From the NCBI GenBank assembly GCA_040905305.1, contig JBBDRU010000267.1, forward strand, positions 1 through 20,536: a DNA stretch of 20,536 nucleotides, given 5' to 3'. The notes beneath the pieces were generated by a model that saw nothing but the letters and a program-made list of their open reading frames with translations, was not told the DNA's origin and ran no database searches. Shown in pieces: positions 7,369-15,957 of this stretch. The translations under genes and the position numbers were made by a program. Each line of letters starts with the position of its first letter. The first letter of the stretch is position 1. The stretch comes from SHAN690 sp040905305. GTDB taxonomy: Bacteria; Bacteroidota; Bacteroidia; Flavobacteriales_G; Salibacteraceae.

Positions 7369-8715
7369 ATGCAGAAAATTGTTGTTTTTGGAGCAGGCAT
7401 GAGTGCTTCGGTTTTAATTGACTATCTGTTGGAGAACGCACATGAGCATGATTGGCATATTCGTGTGGGCGATATGGACTTGAAGGCAGCAGAAAATAAA
7501 ATCAAAGGAAATGAGCGTGCAGAAGCTTTTTCCTTCAATGTCACCAACGAATTCGAAAGCCTAAATGAAATTCAACATGCGGATTTGGTGATCTCCATGC
7601 TTCCGGCACATATGCATGTTAGTGTTGCCAGGCAGTGCATTGCATTGCACAAGCCGATGGTTACGGCATCTTATGTATCGCCTGAAATGCAGGCATTGGA
7701 TGAGGAGGCAAAAAGAGCAGGTGTGATCATCATGAATGAAATCGGAGTTGATCCCGGCATCGACCACATGAGTGCGATGCGAGTGCTGGATGATTTGCGC
7801 TCTAAAGGTGCAAAGATTGTTCAATTTGAAAGTTTTACAGGTGGTCTGGTTGCTCCTGAAAGTGATGATAACCCCTGGAATTACAAGTTTGCATGGAATC
7901 CGCGAAACGTTGTGCTCGCAGGTTCGGGTGGCGCTGTGAAGTTTAAGCAAGAAAACCGGTATAAATACATTCCATACCACCAGCTTTACAGAAGAACTGA
8001 AATTGTTGAAATCCCTGAATATGGCCAGTTTGAAGGATATGCTAACCGCGATTCCTTAAAGTACCGAGAGGCTTATGGATTGCATGATGTATCTACCATT
8101 TACAGAGGCACATTTAGACGTCCTGGCTTTTGCAGAGCCTGGGATGTATTTGTAAAGCTTGGTGCCACAGATGATAGCTATATAATTGAAGATTCTGAGA
8201 ATATGACCTATCGCCAGTTCCTCAATTCATTTTTAGCTTATAACCCTGATGATTCGGTTGAGTTAAAACTTATGCATTATTTAAAGATCGATCAGGACAG
8301 TGATATCATGCATAAGCTCGTATGGCTTGATTTGTTTAAGGAGATCAAAATAGGCCTGAAACGTGCAACACCAGCTCAGGTTTTACAACATATTTTGGAA
8401 AAAAAGTGGTCTATGAAGGACACGGATCTGGATATGATCGTAATGTATCATCTGTTTGGTTATGAACTTGATGGTGAGCACAAAGCCCTTGAATCTTTTA
8501 TGGTGATAAAGGGAGAAGATCGCACGCGAACAGCCATGGCGAAAACCGTTGGCTTACCGGTTGGAATTGCGGCCAAAATGATTTTGACCGGAGAAATTAC
8601 TACACCAGGAGTGCACATTCCGATCAATAAAGAAATTTACGAACCGGTGCTCAAAGAACTTGAGCAATACGGAGTGGCCTTTCATGAAAGAGAAGTAGCG
8701 TATAAGGGTTATTAA
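7369..8715 (+). CDS. Saccharopine dehydrogenase-family NAD(P)-dependent oxidoreductase
   Basis: The 448-residue protein has an N-terminal Rossmann fold (VVFGAGMSAS at 5-14) and the saccharopine dehydrogenase C-terminal domain, seen in EIGVDPGIDHMSA (124-136), FESFTGGLVAPES (153-165) and PWNYKFAWNPRNV (169-181). In lysine degradation this family (LYS9/SDH type) oxidises saccharopine to glutamate and alpha-aminoadipate semialdehyde; other members act on related imine substrates, so the exact substrate is inferred. The frame extends upstream to 7270, but the Rossmann strand should begin the protein, and the ATG at 7369 is preceded by an A-rich stretch typical of Bacteroidota leaders. No lysine-ketoglutarate reductase gene is next to it. 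The stop overlaps the stop of the convergent lptD-like gene. Confidence 0.9.
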   Translation: MQKIVVFGAGMSASVLIDYLLENAHEHDWHIRVGDMDLKAAENKIKGNERAEAFSFNVTNEFESLNEIQHADLVISMLPAHMHVSVARQCIALHKPMVTASYVSPEMQALDEEAKRAGVIIMNEIGVDPGIDHMSAMRVLDDLRSKGAKIVQFESFTGGLVAPESDDNPWNYKFAWNPRNVVLAGSGGAVKFKQENRYKYIPYHQLYRRTEIVEIPEYGQFEGYANRDSLKYREAYGLHDVSTIYRGTFRRPGFCRAWDVFVKLGATDDSYIIEDSENMTYRQFLNSFLAYNPDDSVELKLMHYLKIDQDSDIMHKLVWLDLFKEIKIGLKRATPAQVLQHILEKKWSMKDTDLDMIVMYHLFGYELDGEHKALESFMVIKGEDRTRTAMAKTVGLPVGIAAKMILTGEITTPGVHIPINKEIYEPVLKELEQYGVAFHEREVAYKGY

Positions 8716-11330
8716 CCCCTCTCGGGCACTGCGAAATTCCTTCTTCTGTTCAGTTTTAAATCCTGAAGGATGGCGCTTTTTACGTTGATCTGAAAATTAT
8801 AATTCTGCCGGGGACCAAAAGGAACTATGCCAAGGCTAAATTCCCAGCAATGTAGGTTGCGGTATATCTCTATTTGACTAAATGTTATATCCGCCTCTTT
8901 AATGTCAAAACCGGTTCTGAAACTCACTTTCCAGTTACGGGTTATGTTCGTTTCTCCTCTTAGGTCAACCACTTGACTAATGTTTTCATTTAGCCCATTG
9001 TTGGTGTATTGAATGTTATAGTTGATGTTCATGCTCCATGGAACGTCAAAATCTACAAAATCTGTGTAATACATATTGGCATCACTGAGGGCGGTTTCTT
9101 TTTGGTTTTGGTTTTGCTTTTTTGAAGAACCTTTTGGTCGTATGTTGTAGGAGAAAGCCACCTGAGCCCGGGTCCACCTACCGAGTTTATTATTCCGTTC
9201 TATCTGAAACTCGTTTAACCTTCTACCATTGACCGGGTTGATGGCATAGGGGTCGAGTGTTGCACTTCCGTTGATCACCAATCCTTCAAAAACCTGCGTT
9301 CTTAAGCTGACCTGGAGTGGATTCCAGTTTAGAGAGTCTTTTGCAATGTTGTAGTTGGTATTGAAGTTAAATGCATCGAGTAACTTCAATTTTTTATCAT
9401 CTTTTTCACCTGTGGTGTCTTTTCGGTTGCGCACTTTCAGTTCAAATGTGTTGTTCAATGATAGGTTTATGACGCCATTTTCCTGCGCGCTCGGGCCGCC
9501 ATACATCCTGCCTTCGAAAAATGAATAATCGGTTGTGTTTCCAAGACTGTCAGATTGAACCGAGCCAAAATAGCCCCATGCCGGAGCGCTGTAATCCGGT
9601 CGATAACTCACAGAAGCCGATGGGGTCATTTGGTGTCTCATCGCCTTGATTACTTGGTTTTTATATTGGTATGTCCCGTAAACTATAGTGTTCAGTGAAA
9701 TGCTCGCAGATCCGTCATAAAAGCCGGTAAGTCCTTCAACTTGCCTCGTAGCCACACGATTGCTATCGGCATTCCATGTTTTATCAACCGACTGCCTGTA
9801 TCCCACAATTCGATGAGAAGTTGAAGGAGAGAGCGTGAGGTATTTTAGAATTTTAATATTGGTGCTGGCCGTTGAGTTTAGACGGATACCATTATCCATG
9901 CTCTTGAGCATTTTATTGTTGTAATTATTAAAAAGAGTGTCTTCTCGGCCTTCCAGGCGATTAGACATGTCCAACCCTGCATTTAAACCGAGTTTATCCA
10001 ACCCTGATTTTACAGCAAATGGACTTGCAATACCTGATTTTGGCTTGAATGGGAAAATCCTGGCCATGTTAAAACTAACGTCTGGAGCTCGAAGGTTTAC
10101 TACTTCTGTTTGCGTGTTTTGGCTTCCCGTGGCCGCAACTGCAATCGAAAACGGGGTGTTGGCAAATGATTTGGAATAGCGAATGCTCGAATTCATCTGG
10201 CTACGTAAGTAATTATCGGCACTGGACTGAATGTTGTTTCGGTTGTTTTTTGACGAACCTGCATTTACATCTGCGCTGAAGTTACTGCCCGGTCGCGCCT
10301 TCGCGTCTTGTTGATGACGCCACCTTACGTTGAAGGTGTTTTGTGAATAAAAGTCTGGATATTCTCGCTCACTGAACTTTGACTGAACGAACTCCAGGCC
10401 ATAATTTCCATTGAACCGATAGCGTTTTACATACCTGCTGTCAACGTAAGCAGCCCAACTCCCGCGACTGTATATATCGCCTGTGATCGAAAAATCCATC
10501 ACATCTTTAACCCCAAAGTAATATCCACCTCGGCCCAGGTAAAAACCCTGATTGACTGCCTCGCCCCAAGTTGGGATTATCAGTCCGTTGGATTGATCTT
10601 CGCTGTTTGGAAAAAAACCAAATGGAACCACTAATGGGGTTGGAATATCTGCAATACTCAAATAAGCCGGGCCTGTAATTATTTTGTCTTGCGGAATTAC
10701 CTTTAGTTTCTGAGCGTGGATATGAAAATGAGGGTCATCGTATTCGCACGTGGTGTACTTGCCGTTTTTTATGTAAATGATTTCCCCTGTATCGCGTTTG
10801 ACGGTTTCACCATGTAAAAAACCACCGCTTTCCTGCGTTTTTACATGTTTGCTCAAACCCCGTTTTGATTTAAAATTATACCGCATTTCACCGGCTTCAA
10901 ACTCCTGACTACCCTGTTTAAAAATGGGTTCGCCTACGATGGTTCCTGTGCTGTCGGGCAAACCTTTGGCATACAGCTCGTTCTGCTTTAATGAAATTTC
11001 GATGTAGTTGGCCTTTAACTCAATGTCGCCATAAATCGCAACGGCATCCCCAAAAAGGTAAACCATTTGATTCACAAGGTCAATGCGCATGGAGTCATTG
11101 GCGCTGTATTTGACTTCGTCTTCCAATACGGACTGACGTTTTGCGGGTGTTCCCGACAATAATGAATCGGTGGTGTCATTTTCAATCAAAACACTGTCTA
11201 ATCCGAATAACATGCTGTCGTTGCTTAGGCTATCAGGCAATACAACAGTGCTGGTATCAGCCACCTGTGCCCAGGCCTGTTGTGAGAGGCTGAGAAAAAT
11301 AATAACAGCAAGTAAACGGGTAAACTTCAA
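8712..11330 (-). CDS. lptD: LptD-like LPS assembly outer-membrane protein (OstA domain plus beta barrel)
   Basis: LptD inserts lipopolysaccharide into the outer leaflet of the outer membrane. The product is about 872 residues: a signal peptide (KFTRLLAVIIFLSLSQQAWA), a short serine/aspartate-rich linker, a periplasmic OstA/LptA-like beta-jellyroll (VNQMVYLFGDAVAIYGDIEL and following), and a long barrel region rich in aromatic and polar alternation, including PLVVPFGFFPNSEDQSNG, a conserved segment of this Bacteroidota family. The C-terminus NFQINVKSAIL is barrel-like. No ATG is available upstream of the signal peptide: a TAG stop lies at 11379-11381. The two candidates are TTG at 11369 and TTG at 11330. 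I choose 11330 because it starts directly at the signal peptide and 11369 lies inside a perfect -7 element. It diverges from the amidase operon. The family call is firm, the start is less so. Confidence 0.88.
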   Translation of the reverse strand: MKFTRLLAVIIFLSLSQQAWAQVADTSTVVLPDSLSNDSMLFGLDSVLIENDTTDSLLSGTPAKRQSVLEDEVKYSANDSMRIDLVNQMVYLFGDAVAIYGDIELKANYIEISLKQNELYAKGLPDSTGTIVGEPIFKQGSQEFEAGEMRYNFKSKRGLSKHVKTQESGGFLHGETVKRDTGEIIYIKNGKYTTCEYDDPHFHIHAQKLKVIPQDKIITGPAYLSIADIPTPLVVPFGFFPNSEDQSNGLIIPTWGEAVNQGFYLGRGGYYFGVKDVMDFSITGDIYSRGSWAAYVDSRYVKRYRFNGNYGLEFVQSKFSEREYPDFYSQNTFNVRWRHQQDAKARPGSNFSADVNAGSSKNNRNNIQSSADNYLRSQMNSSIRYSKSFANTPFSIAVAATGSQNTQTEVVNLRAPDVSFNMARIFPFKPKSGIASPFAVKSGLDKLGLNAGLDMSNRLEGREDTLFNNYNNKMLKSMDNGIRLNSTASTNIKILKYLTLSPSTSHRIVGYRQSVDKTWNADSNRVATRQVEGLTGFYDGSASISLNTIVYGTYQYKNQVIKAMRHQMTPSASVSYRPDYSAPAWGYFGSVQSDSLGNTTDYSFFEGRMYGGPSAQENGVINLSLNNTFELKVRNRKDTTGEKDDKKLKLLDAFNFNTNYNIAKDSLNWNPLQVSLRTQVFEGLVINGSATLDPYAINPVNGRRLNEFQIERNNKLGRWTRAQVAFSYNIRPKGSSKKQNQNQKETALSDANMYYTDFVDFDVPWSMNINYNIQYTNNGLNENISQVVDLRGETNITRNWKVSFRTGFDIKEADITFSQIEIYRNLHCWEFSLGIVPFGPRQNYNFQINVKSAILQDLKLNRRRNFAVPERG

Positions 11331-11366
11331 AGGAGTGCCTGAATTGGGTTTCTCAAATTTGCGATG

Positions 11367-11374
11367 CAAATCTA
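11367..11374 (-). promoter_or_regulatory. -7 promoter element of the lptD-like gene
   Basis: TAGATTTG followed by CATCGC on the minus strand is an exact TAnnTTTG match. Transcription would start near 11360, about 30 bases before the TTG at 11330 and after the alternative TTG at 11369. No TTG at the usual -33 distance is seen. Confidence 0.45.
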
Positions 11375-11518
11375 AACGCTACAATCGCAGGTCTGAGTTT
11401 TCAAAGGATTGGAAAAGTTGTTAATGAAAAGTTTTAACCATGAAAAAGGTCGATTTGTATTAACAGAGTGAGGTGCAATACTCTTGTAGTTCCTATCTTT
11501 AGCAGGGCGTGATGAGGC

Positions 11519-11526
11519 TACATTTG
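11519..11526 (+). promoter_or_regulatory. -7 promoter element of the amidase-mce-Fe/S operon
   Basis: TACATTTG is an exact TAnnTTTG match, 31 bases before the ATG at 11558. It is the best candidate in the 227-base divergent region 11331-11557, which otherwise contains no gene or hairpin that I can support. A second, poorer candidate is TATCTTTA at 11494-11501. Confidence 0.45.
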
Positions 11527-11557
11527 TTATCATCACTATTTACGTCTTTTAAACAAT

Positions 11558-12808
11558 ATGAAGCGCATTTTCTATTATCAACGAGATTACTTATCCGTGG
11601 TCGCTATTTTATCAACTGCGATTCTCATTTTGGTGAGCTTCTCATCGTTTGTCCCCAACCATCGGGGGCCGAGCATTGCAGATATGGGTGTTTTGAGGGT
11701 GGTGTTGGATGCCGGGCATGGAGGTCATGATCCCGGTAATTTAGGAACAGGTAGATACAAAAACACGGAGAAAGATATCGCCTTAGATGTTGCCCTTCAG
11801 GTAGGCGATTACATCGAGCGTGCATTTGAAAATGTCGATGTTATTTACACCCGAAAGGAAGACAAATTCGTAACCTTAAAGGATAGAACAACCATCGCCA
11901 ACAAAGCAGATGCGGATGTTTTTATTTCTATTCACTGCAATTCTGCATCCAATACAGACGCCCATGGCACGGAGACATTTGTGATGTCTATGACTAAAAT
12001 TGCTGCGAATCTTGAACTTGCTAAGCGTGAAAACTCTTCGATTTTGCTGGAAGACAACTATGAGCAGGTTTATGAAGGTTTTGATCCAAAAAGTCCTGAA
12101 TCGCTTATTGCACGCTCAATAGCGCAGTCGGTTTACCTTGATCAAAGTTTGACCTTGAGTGCACACATTCAGGATCAATTCAGGGAAAGGGTGAGCCGGA
12201 GAGATCGTGGAGTGAAACAAGCACCTTATTGGGTGATCAGTTTTACTACTATGCCCAGTGTCTTAACCGAACTCGGCTTTTTGACCAACAAAGGGGAGGA
12301 AGATTTTCTCAATAGCGAAAACGGAAAGGTTTACATGGCAAGTGCTATATACAGGGCGTTCAAGCAATACAAGGAAGAAGTTGAAGGCGTGGAAGTAAGT
12401 GTTCCCGAATTTGATTTGCCACCACTTGACGAAAGACATGCCACAAAGACCGATACAGATCAGCCGCAAGCGAAAGAACCAACTGTCGAAAATGATGCTG
12501 ATGCTGAAAATGTTGAAGTTCCGGCAGATGCTGAACCTGTGATGTATAAAATACAATTAATGGCTTCATCGCAACCCATCGAGCTTATTCCGGATAATTT
12601 TAACGGCCTGGATAATGTTCAAATAATTGAGTTAGAAGGTCTTTACAAGTATACTATCGGAGAGGTAACGGATTATAAAAAAGCTGTTTCTTTGCAACGC
12701 ACCGTTCGAGAAAAAGCTTATCCGAAAGCCTTTATTACTGCATACTATAAAGGAGAGCGAATAGGGATTTCTCAAGCGATGGAAATTTCTAAAGCACTAA
12801 ATAACTGA
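11558..12808 (+). CDS. N-acetylmuramoyl-L-alanine amidase (Amidase_3) with C-terminal SPOR-like domain
   Basis: The enzyme cleaves the bond between muramic acid and the stem peptide in peptidoglycan, usually at cell separation. The 416-residue protein has an N-terminal hydrophobic signal/anchor (about 11-31) and an Amidase_3 domain (about 47-268) with all zinc ligands and the catalytic glutamate visible: H54 in VLDAGHGGHDPG, E71, H126 in ISIHCNSA, E238 in VLTELGFL. An acidic, proline-rich linker (about 277-325) follows, then a SPOR-like domain (about 327-410: VMYKIQLMAS ... GLYKYTIGEV ... AYPKAFITAYYKGERI), which binds denuded glycan at division sites. First gene of a five-gene operon; only four bases separate it from mce. 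Confidence 0.93.
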   Translation: MKRIFYYQRDYLSVVAILSTAILILVSFSSFVPNHRGPSIADMGVLRVVLDAGHGGHDPGNLGTGRYKNTEKDIALDVALQVGDYIERAFENVDVIYTRKEDKFVTLKDRTTIANKADADVFISIHCNSASNTDAHGTETFVMSMTKIAANLELAKRENSSILLEDNYEQVYEGFDPKSPESLIARSIAQSVYLDQSLTLSAHIQDQFRERVSRRDRGVKQAPYWVISFTTMPSVLTELGFLTNKGEEDFLNSENGKVYMASAIYRAFKQYKEEVEGVEVSVPEFDLPPLDERHATKTDTDQPQAKEPTVENDADAENVEVPADAEPVMYKIQLMASSQPIELIPDNFNGLDNVQIIELEGLYKYTIGEVTDYKKAVSLQRTVREKAYPKAFITAYYKGERIGISQAMEISKALNN

Positions 12809-12812
12809 TTGA

Positions 12813-13799
12813 TTGAAGGTAGCAAATGAAATAAAAGTTGGGGTTGTAATTGCTGCAGCTCTCGGATTGCTCTATTTCGGATTAAACTACCTGAAAGGTT
12901 CTGATATCTTCAAAACATCTCGTCACTTCTATGCCGTTTATGATAAAGTGGATGGGTTGAATACGGACAACGTGGTGCTTGTGCATGGTTTTAAAGTTGG
13001 TCGGGTGGCTTCGATCACGTTGATTCCTGACGTTGAAAACAAAATTCTGGTCAAAATGGAGATTCTGGAAGAGAGCCTCAATGTGCCAGACAGTTCTGTG
13101 GCCAGAATTATTTCCCAAGATTTACTTGGTTCAAAAGCTATCGCATTAGAGTTTTCAAAAGCGCAATCGTTTCATGATTCTGGAGATACGTTGATTTCGG
13201 ATATGGAAGAAGCACTTCAAAGCGTGATCGAAGAGAAGTTGGCTCCGCTTCAGGCTCAAATCGAGCTGGTCATTGATGAAACACGGGATTTGGTTTCAGG
13301 AACAAAAATCTTGGTTCAAACAACAACCGAGTCTATTGAAAAAGCCAAGACCAGCATGGACATCATCAATAGAACCACTAATAACATCGATAAAATGGTT
13401 GTTCAACAAAATGAAAACCTAACACGAGTTTTGGGCGACATTACTGCGATTGCAACCAACATTCGAAACAACAGTCAAAATATCAATGAAATATTGGATA
13501 ATGTGGCGGTAATCAGCGATTCCTTAACGCGAGCAAATTATGCATCAGCGATTCAAAATGCCAGCAACGCCCTTACCCAACTCGACTCCATGGTGATGAA
13601 AATTAATCAGGGTGATGGAACGCTTGGCATGCTGCTCAATGATGATAAGCTTTATAACAACCTAGAACAAGCCTCCCTGGAAATTGATAAACTTGCTGAA
13701 GACTTGCGTATTAATCCTGAACGATACGTACACTTCTCTGTATTCGGTAAGAAACGCGATAAGGATAAAAAACCTGATAAGAAAGAACGTAAAGACTAA
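12813..13799 (+). CDS. MCE/MlaD-family lipid transport protein
   Basis: MlaD-like proteins bind and shuttle lipids between the inner and outer membranes. The 328-residue protein has one N-terminal membrane segment (about 8-26), an MCE domain (about 36-116: FYAVYDKVDGLNTDNVVLVHG ... VGRVASITLI ... LGSKAIAL), a long alpha-helical region (about 127-297) and a strongly basic tail (KKRDKDKKPDKKERKD). The helical region probably forms a needle or tunnel in a hexamer, as in other MCE proteins. The start is TTG at 12813: a TGA stop is directly in front of it in frame and no ATG fits before the membrane segment. No permease (MlaE) or ATPase (MlaF) gene is in the window, so they must lie elsewhere. Five bases separate it from the next gene. 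Confidence 0.92.
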   Translation: MKVANEIKVGVVIAAALGLLYFGLNYLKGSDIFKTSRHFYAVYDKVDGLNTDNVVLVHGFKVGRVASITLIPDVENKILVKMEILEESLNVPDSSVARIISQDLLGSKAIALEFSKAQSFHDSGDTLISDMEEALQSVIEEKLAPLQAQIELVIDETRDLVSGTKILVQTTTESIEKAKTSMDIINRTTNNIDKMVVQQNENLTRVLGDITAIATNIRNNSQNINEILDNVAVISDSLTRANYASAIQNASNALTQLDSMVMKINQGDGTLGMLLNDDKLYNNLEQASLEIDKLAEDLRINPERYVHFSVFGKKRDKDKKPDKKERKD

Positions 13800-13804
13800 G
13801 ACCC

Positions 13805-15154
13805 ATGGTTTCCAGTATTATATTCTCGTTGCTGTTGATCGCCACCATCATCGTTTTTTCATTACGAATTCGCCAAATTATTGCAAACATTAATCTTGGT
13901 AGAGAAGTTGAATTGTCTGATCGAAAAGCTGATCGCTGGAAGACAATGGCACGTGTTGCGCTTGGTCAAAGTAAGATGGTCACCAGACCACTGGCCGGAT
14001 TCATGCACATTCTGATATATGTTGGCTTCGTTTTGATCAACCTGGAAGTGTTGGAAATAGTGATCGATGGCATATTCGGAACCCATCGCGTGTTTTACAG
14101 CTTTTTAGGAGCGGATATTTACTACGTTTTCATAGGTATTTTTGAAATATTAGCCTTGCTCGTTTTGATTGCATGTGTGGTGTTCCTCATTCGAAGAAAC
14201 ATTGGAAAGTTGAGGCGTTTCAGCGGGAAGGAAATGACAACGTGGCCAAAATCAGACGCTAACATCATTTTGATAGTAGAGATATTATTGATGCTGGCCT
14301 TGTTCAACATGAATGCAGCAGATAGCGTGTTGTTTATGTTGAATGACGCTGCTGTAAGTGCCGCGGGTCTGGGGCATTACACCGGTATTCGATTTGATAA
14401 TTGGTTCTGGGTTAGCGCTTATTTCACCGGTTTCATGCCGGAAGACCCCCTTACTTTGTTTTATATTGAGCGGACGTGTTGGTGGTTTCACATTGTGGGC
14501 ATTTTTGCGTTTTTGATCTACATTCCTTATTCCAAGCATTTCCACATTTTTCTAGCTTTTCCAAATACCTATTACTCCAAACTAGAGCCGGCTGGTGAGT
14601 TTAATAACCTCGAAAGTGTGAAGAAAGAAGTGGAATTGATGATGGATCCCAATCAAGACCCGTTTGCAGCACCCGCTGGCGATGCAGCACCACCTCAACG
14701 GTTTGGAGCTAAAGACGTTACTGATCTTTCCTGGAAAAGTTTGATGGACGCTTATTCATGCACAGAATGCGGAAGGTGCACATCTGAATGTCCGGCAAAT
14801 CAAACGGGTAAACTGCTTTCGCCACGAAAGATCATGATGGATACGCGTGATCGGTTGGAAGAGATTGGAAAGTATAAACGTGAAAACGGATCGGAATCAG
14901 AAGATGGAAAAAGCTTGATCAAGGATTACATCACACAGGAAGAATTATGGGCATGCACAACGTGCAACGCTTGCACGCAAGCCTGTCCGGTAAACATCGA
15001 TCCGCTGTCCATCATCGTGGATCTGCGCAGGTTTTTAGTAATGGAGGAGTCGCAAGCACCTTCAGAGTTAAATGGGATGTTTACCAACATAGAGAACAAT
15101 GGTGCTCCGTGGCAGTTTGCTCAAGCAGATCGATTGAATTGGAAAGATGAATAA
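13805..15154 (+). CDS. Membrane-bound Fe-S oxidoreductase (HdrE/NarI-like membrane part fused to 2x[4Fe-4S] domain)
   Basis: The 449-residue protein has about five to six membrane helices in residues 1-250, with histidines H68, H229, H245 and H247 that could bind heme b as in NarI/HdrE-type subunits. A cytoplasmic ferredoxin domain follows with two complete four-cysteine clusters, CTECGRCTSECP (C319, C322, C325, C329) and CTTCNACTQACP (C384, C387, C390, C394). It probably moves electrons between the quinone pool and the CCG-domain partner encoded 11 bases downstream. The donor or acceptor substrate is unknown. Heterodisulfide reductase names (HdrC/HdrE/HdrD-like) are by similarity only; coenzyme M/B chemistry is not expected here. 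The gene is in the amidase-mce operon. Confidence 0.88.
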   Translation: MVSSIIFSLLLIATIIVFSLRIRQIIANINLGREVELSDRKADRWKTMARVALGQSKMVTRPLAGFMHILIYVGFVLINLEVLEIVIDGIFGTHRVFYSFLGADIYYVFIGIFEILALLVLIACVVFLIRRNIGKLRRFSGKEMTTWPKSDANIILIVEILLMLALFNMNAADSVLFMLNDAAVSAAGLGHYTGIRFDNWFWVSAYFTGFMPEDPLTLFYIERTCWWFHIVGIFAFLIYIPYSKHFHIFLAFPNTYYSKLEPAGEFNNLESVKKEVELMMDPNQDPFAAPAGDAAPPQRFGAKDVTDLSWKSLMDAYSCTECGRCTSECPANQTGKLLSPRKIMMDTRDRLEEIGKYKRENGSESEDGKSLIKDYITQEELWACTTCNACTQACPVNIDPLSIIVDLRRFLVMEESQAPSELNGMFTNIENNGAPWQFAQADRLNWKDE

Positions 15155-15165
15155 CCAAATGAATT

Positions 15166-15957
15166 ATGGAGAATAGCCTTTCAATAAAAACAATGTCGGA
15201 AATGATTTCGGCCGGTGAGCAGCCAGAGGTCTTGTTTTGGGTGGGGTGCATGGGGAGTTTTGATGATCGAGCAAAAAAAATCACTAAGGCCTTTGCCAAA
15301 ATTCTGAATAAGGCAGGAGTAAAATTTGCCGTTTTGGGAGCAGAAGAGAGTTGCACCGGTGATCCTGCAAAGCGAGCTGGAAATGAGTTTCTTTACCAAA
15401 TGCAGGCATTCGCAAACATTCAGGTCCTCAATGGTTATGAAGTCAAGCGAATCGTAACAGCTTGCCCGCATTGCTTCAACATCATGAAAAATGAATACCC
15501 TGAATTGGGTGGGAATTACGAGGTCATTCATCATACCCAATTTCTTCAGCGCTTGCTCAACGAAGGTCGTTTGACGGTTGAAGGCGGAAAGTTTAAAGGC
15601 AAACGCATTACATTTCATGATCCGTGTTATTTGGGGCGAGCCAATGGCGTTTATGAAGCGCCTCGCGAGGTGCTTTCAAAACTGGATGCGGAGCTCACGG
15701 AGATGAAGCGGTGCAAGGAACGTGGCTTGTGTTGCGGAGCCGGTGGAGCACAAATGTTTAAGGAAGCTGAAAAAGGAGATAAAGAAGTGAACGTTGAGCG
15801 CACTGAAGATGCAATTGAGGTTAAACCGGATATCATTGCCGCTGGGTGTCCATTTTGCAACACCATGATGACCGATGGTGTTAAGCATTTTAATGAAGAA
15901 AACAACATCGAAGTAAAAGACATTGCTGAACTAATTGCAGAAGCTGCTGACTTATGA
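15166..15957 (+). CDS. CCG-domain Fe-S oxidoreductase subunit (HdrB/GlpC-like)
   Basis: The 263-residue soluble protein has two cysteine-rich (CCG) modules. The second is canonical: HDPCYLGR (C153), LCCGAGG (C187, C188) and GCPFCNTM. The first is a variant: VGCMG (C28), ESCTGDPAKRAGNE (single C63 instead of CC) and TACPHC (C100, C103). Such modules hold a noncubane [4Fe-4S] cluster in HdrB and occur in GlpC and LutA. With the preceding membrane Fe-S protein it should form a two-subunit redox complex; the substrate is not predicted from sequence. The ATG at 15166 is the first Met in frame after the previous stop. The stop overlaps the next ATG in an ATGA. Confidence 0.88.
   Translation: MENSLSIKTMSEMISAGEQPEVLFWVGCMGSFDDRAKKITKAFAKILNKAGVKFAVLGAEESCTGDPAKRAGNEFLYQMQAFANIQVLNGYEVKRIVTACPHCFNIMKNEYPELGGNYEVIHHTQFLQRLLNEGRLTVEGGKFKGKRITFHDPCYLGRANGVYEAPREVLSKLDAELTEMKRCKERGLCCGAGGAQMFKEAEKGDKEVNVERTEDAIEVKPDIIAAGCPFCNTMMTDGVKHFNEENNIEVKDIAELIAEAADL

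Noticed and set aside
11375..11557. Small RNA or riboswitch in the lptD/amidase divergent region
   Set aside because: I found no stable hairpin with a U-run and no known riboswitch core. Only promoter-like elements can be supported.
13805..15957. True heterodisulfide reductase of methanogens
   Set aside because: The cysteine motifs are shared by many bacterial Fe-S oxidoreductases, and the bacterial context gives no reason for coenzyme M/B chemistry.
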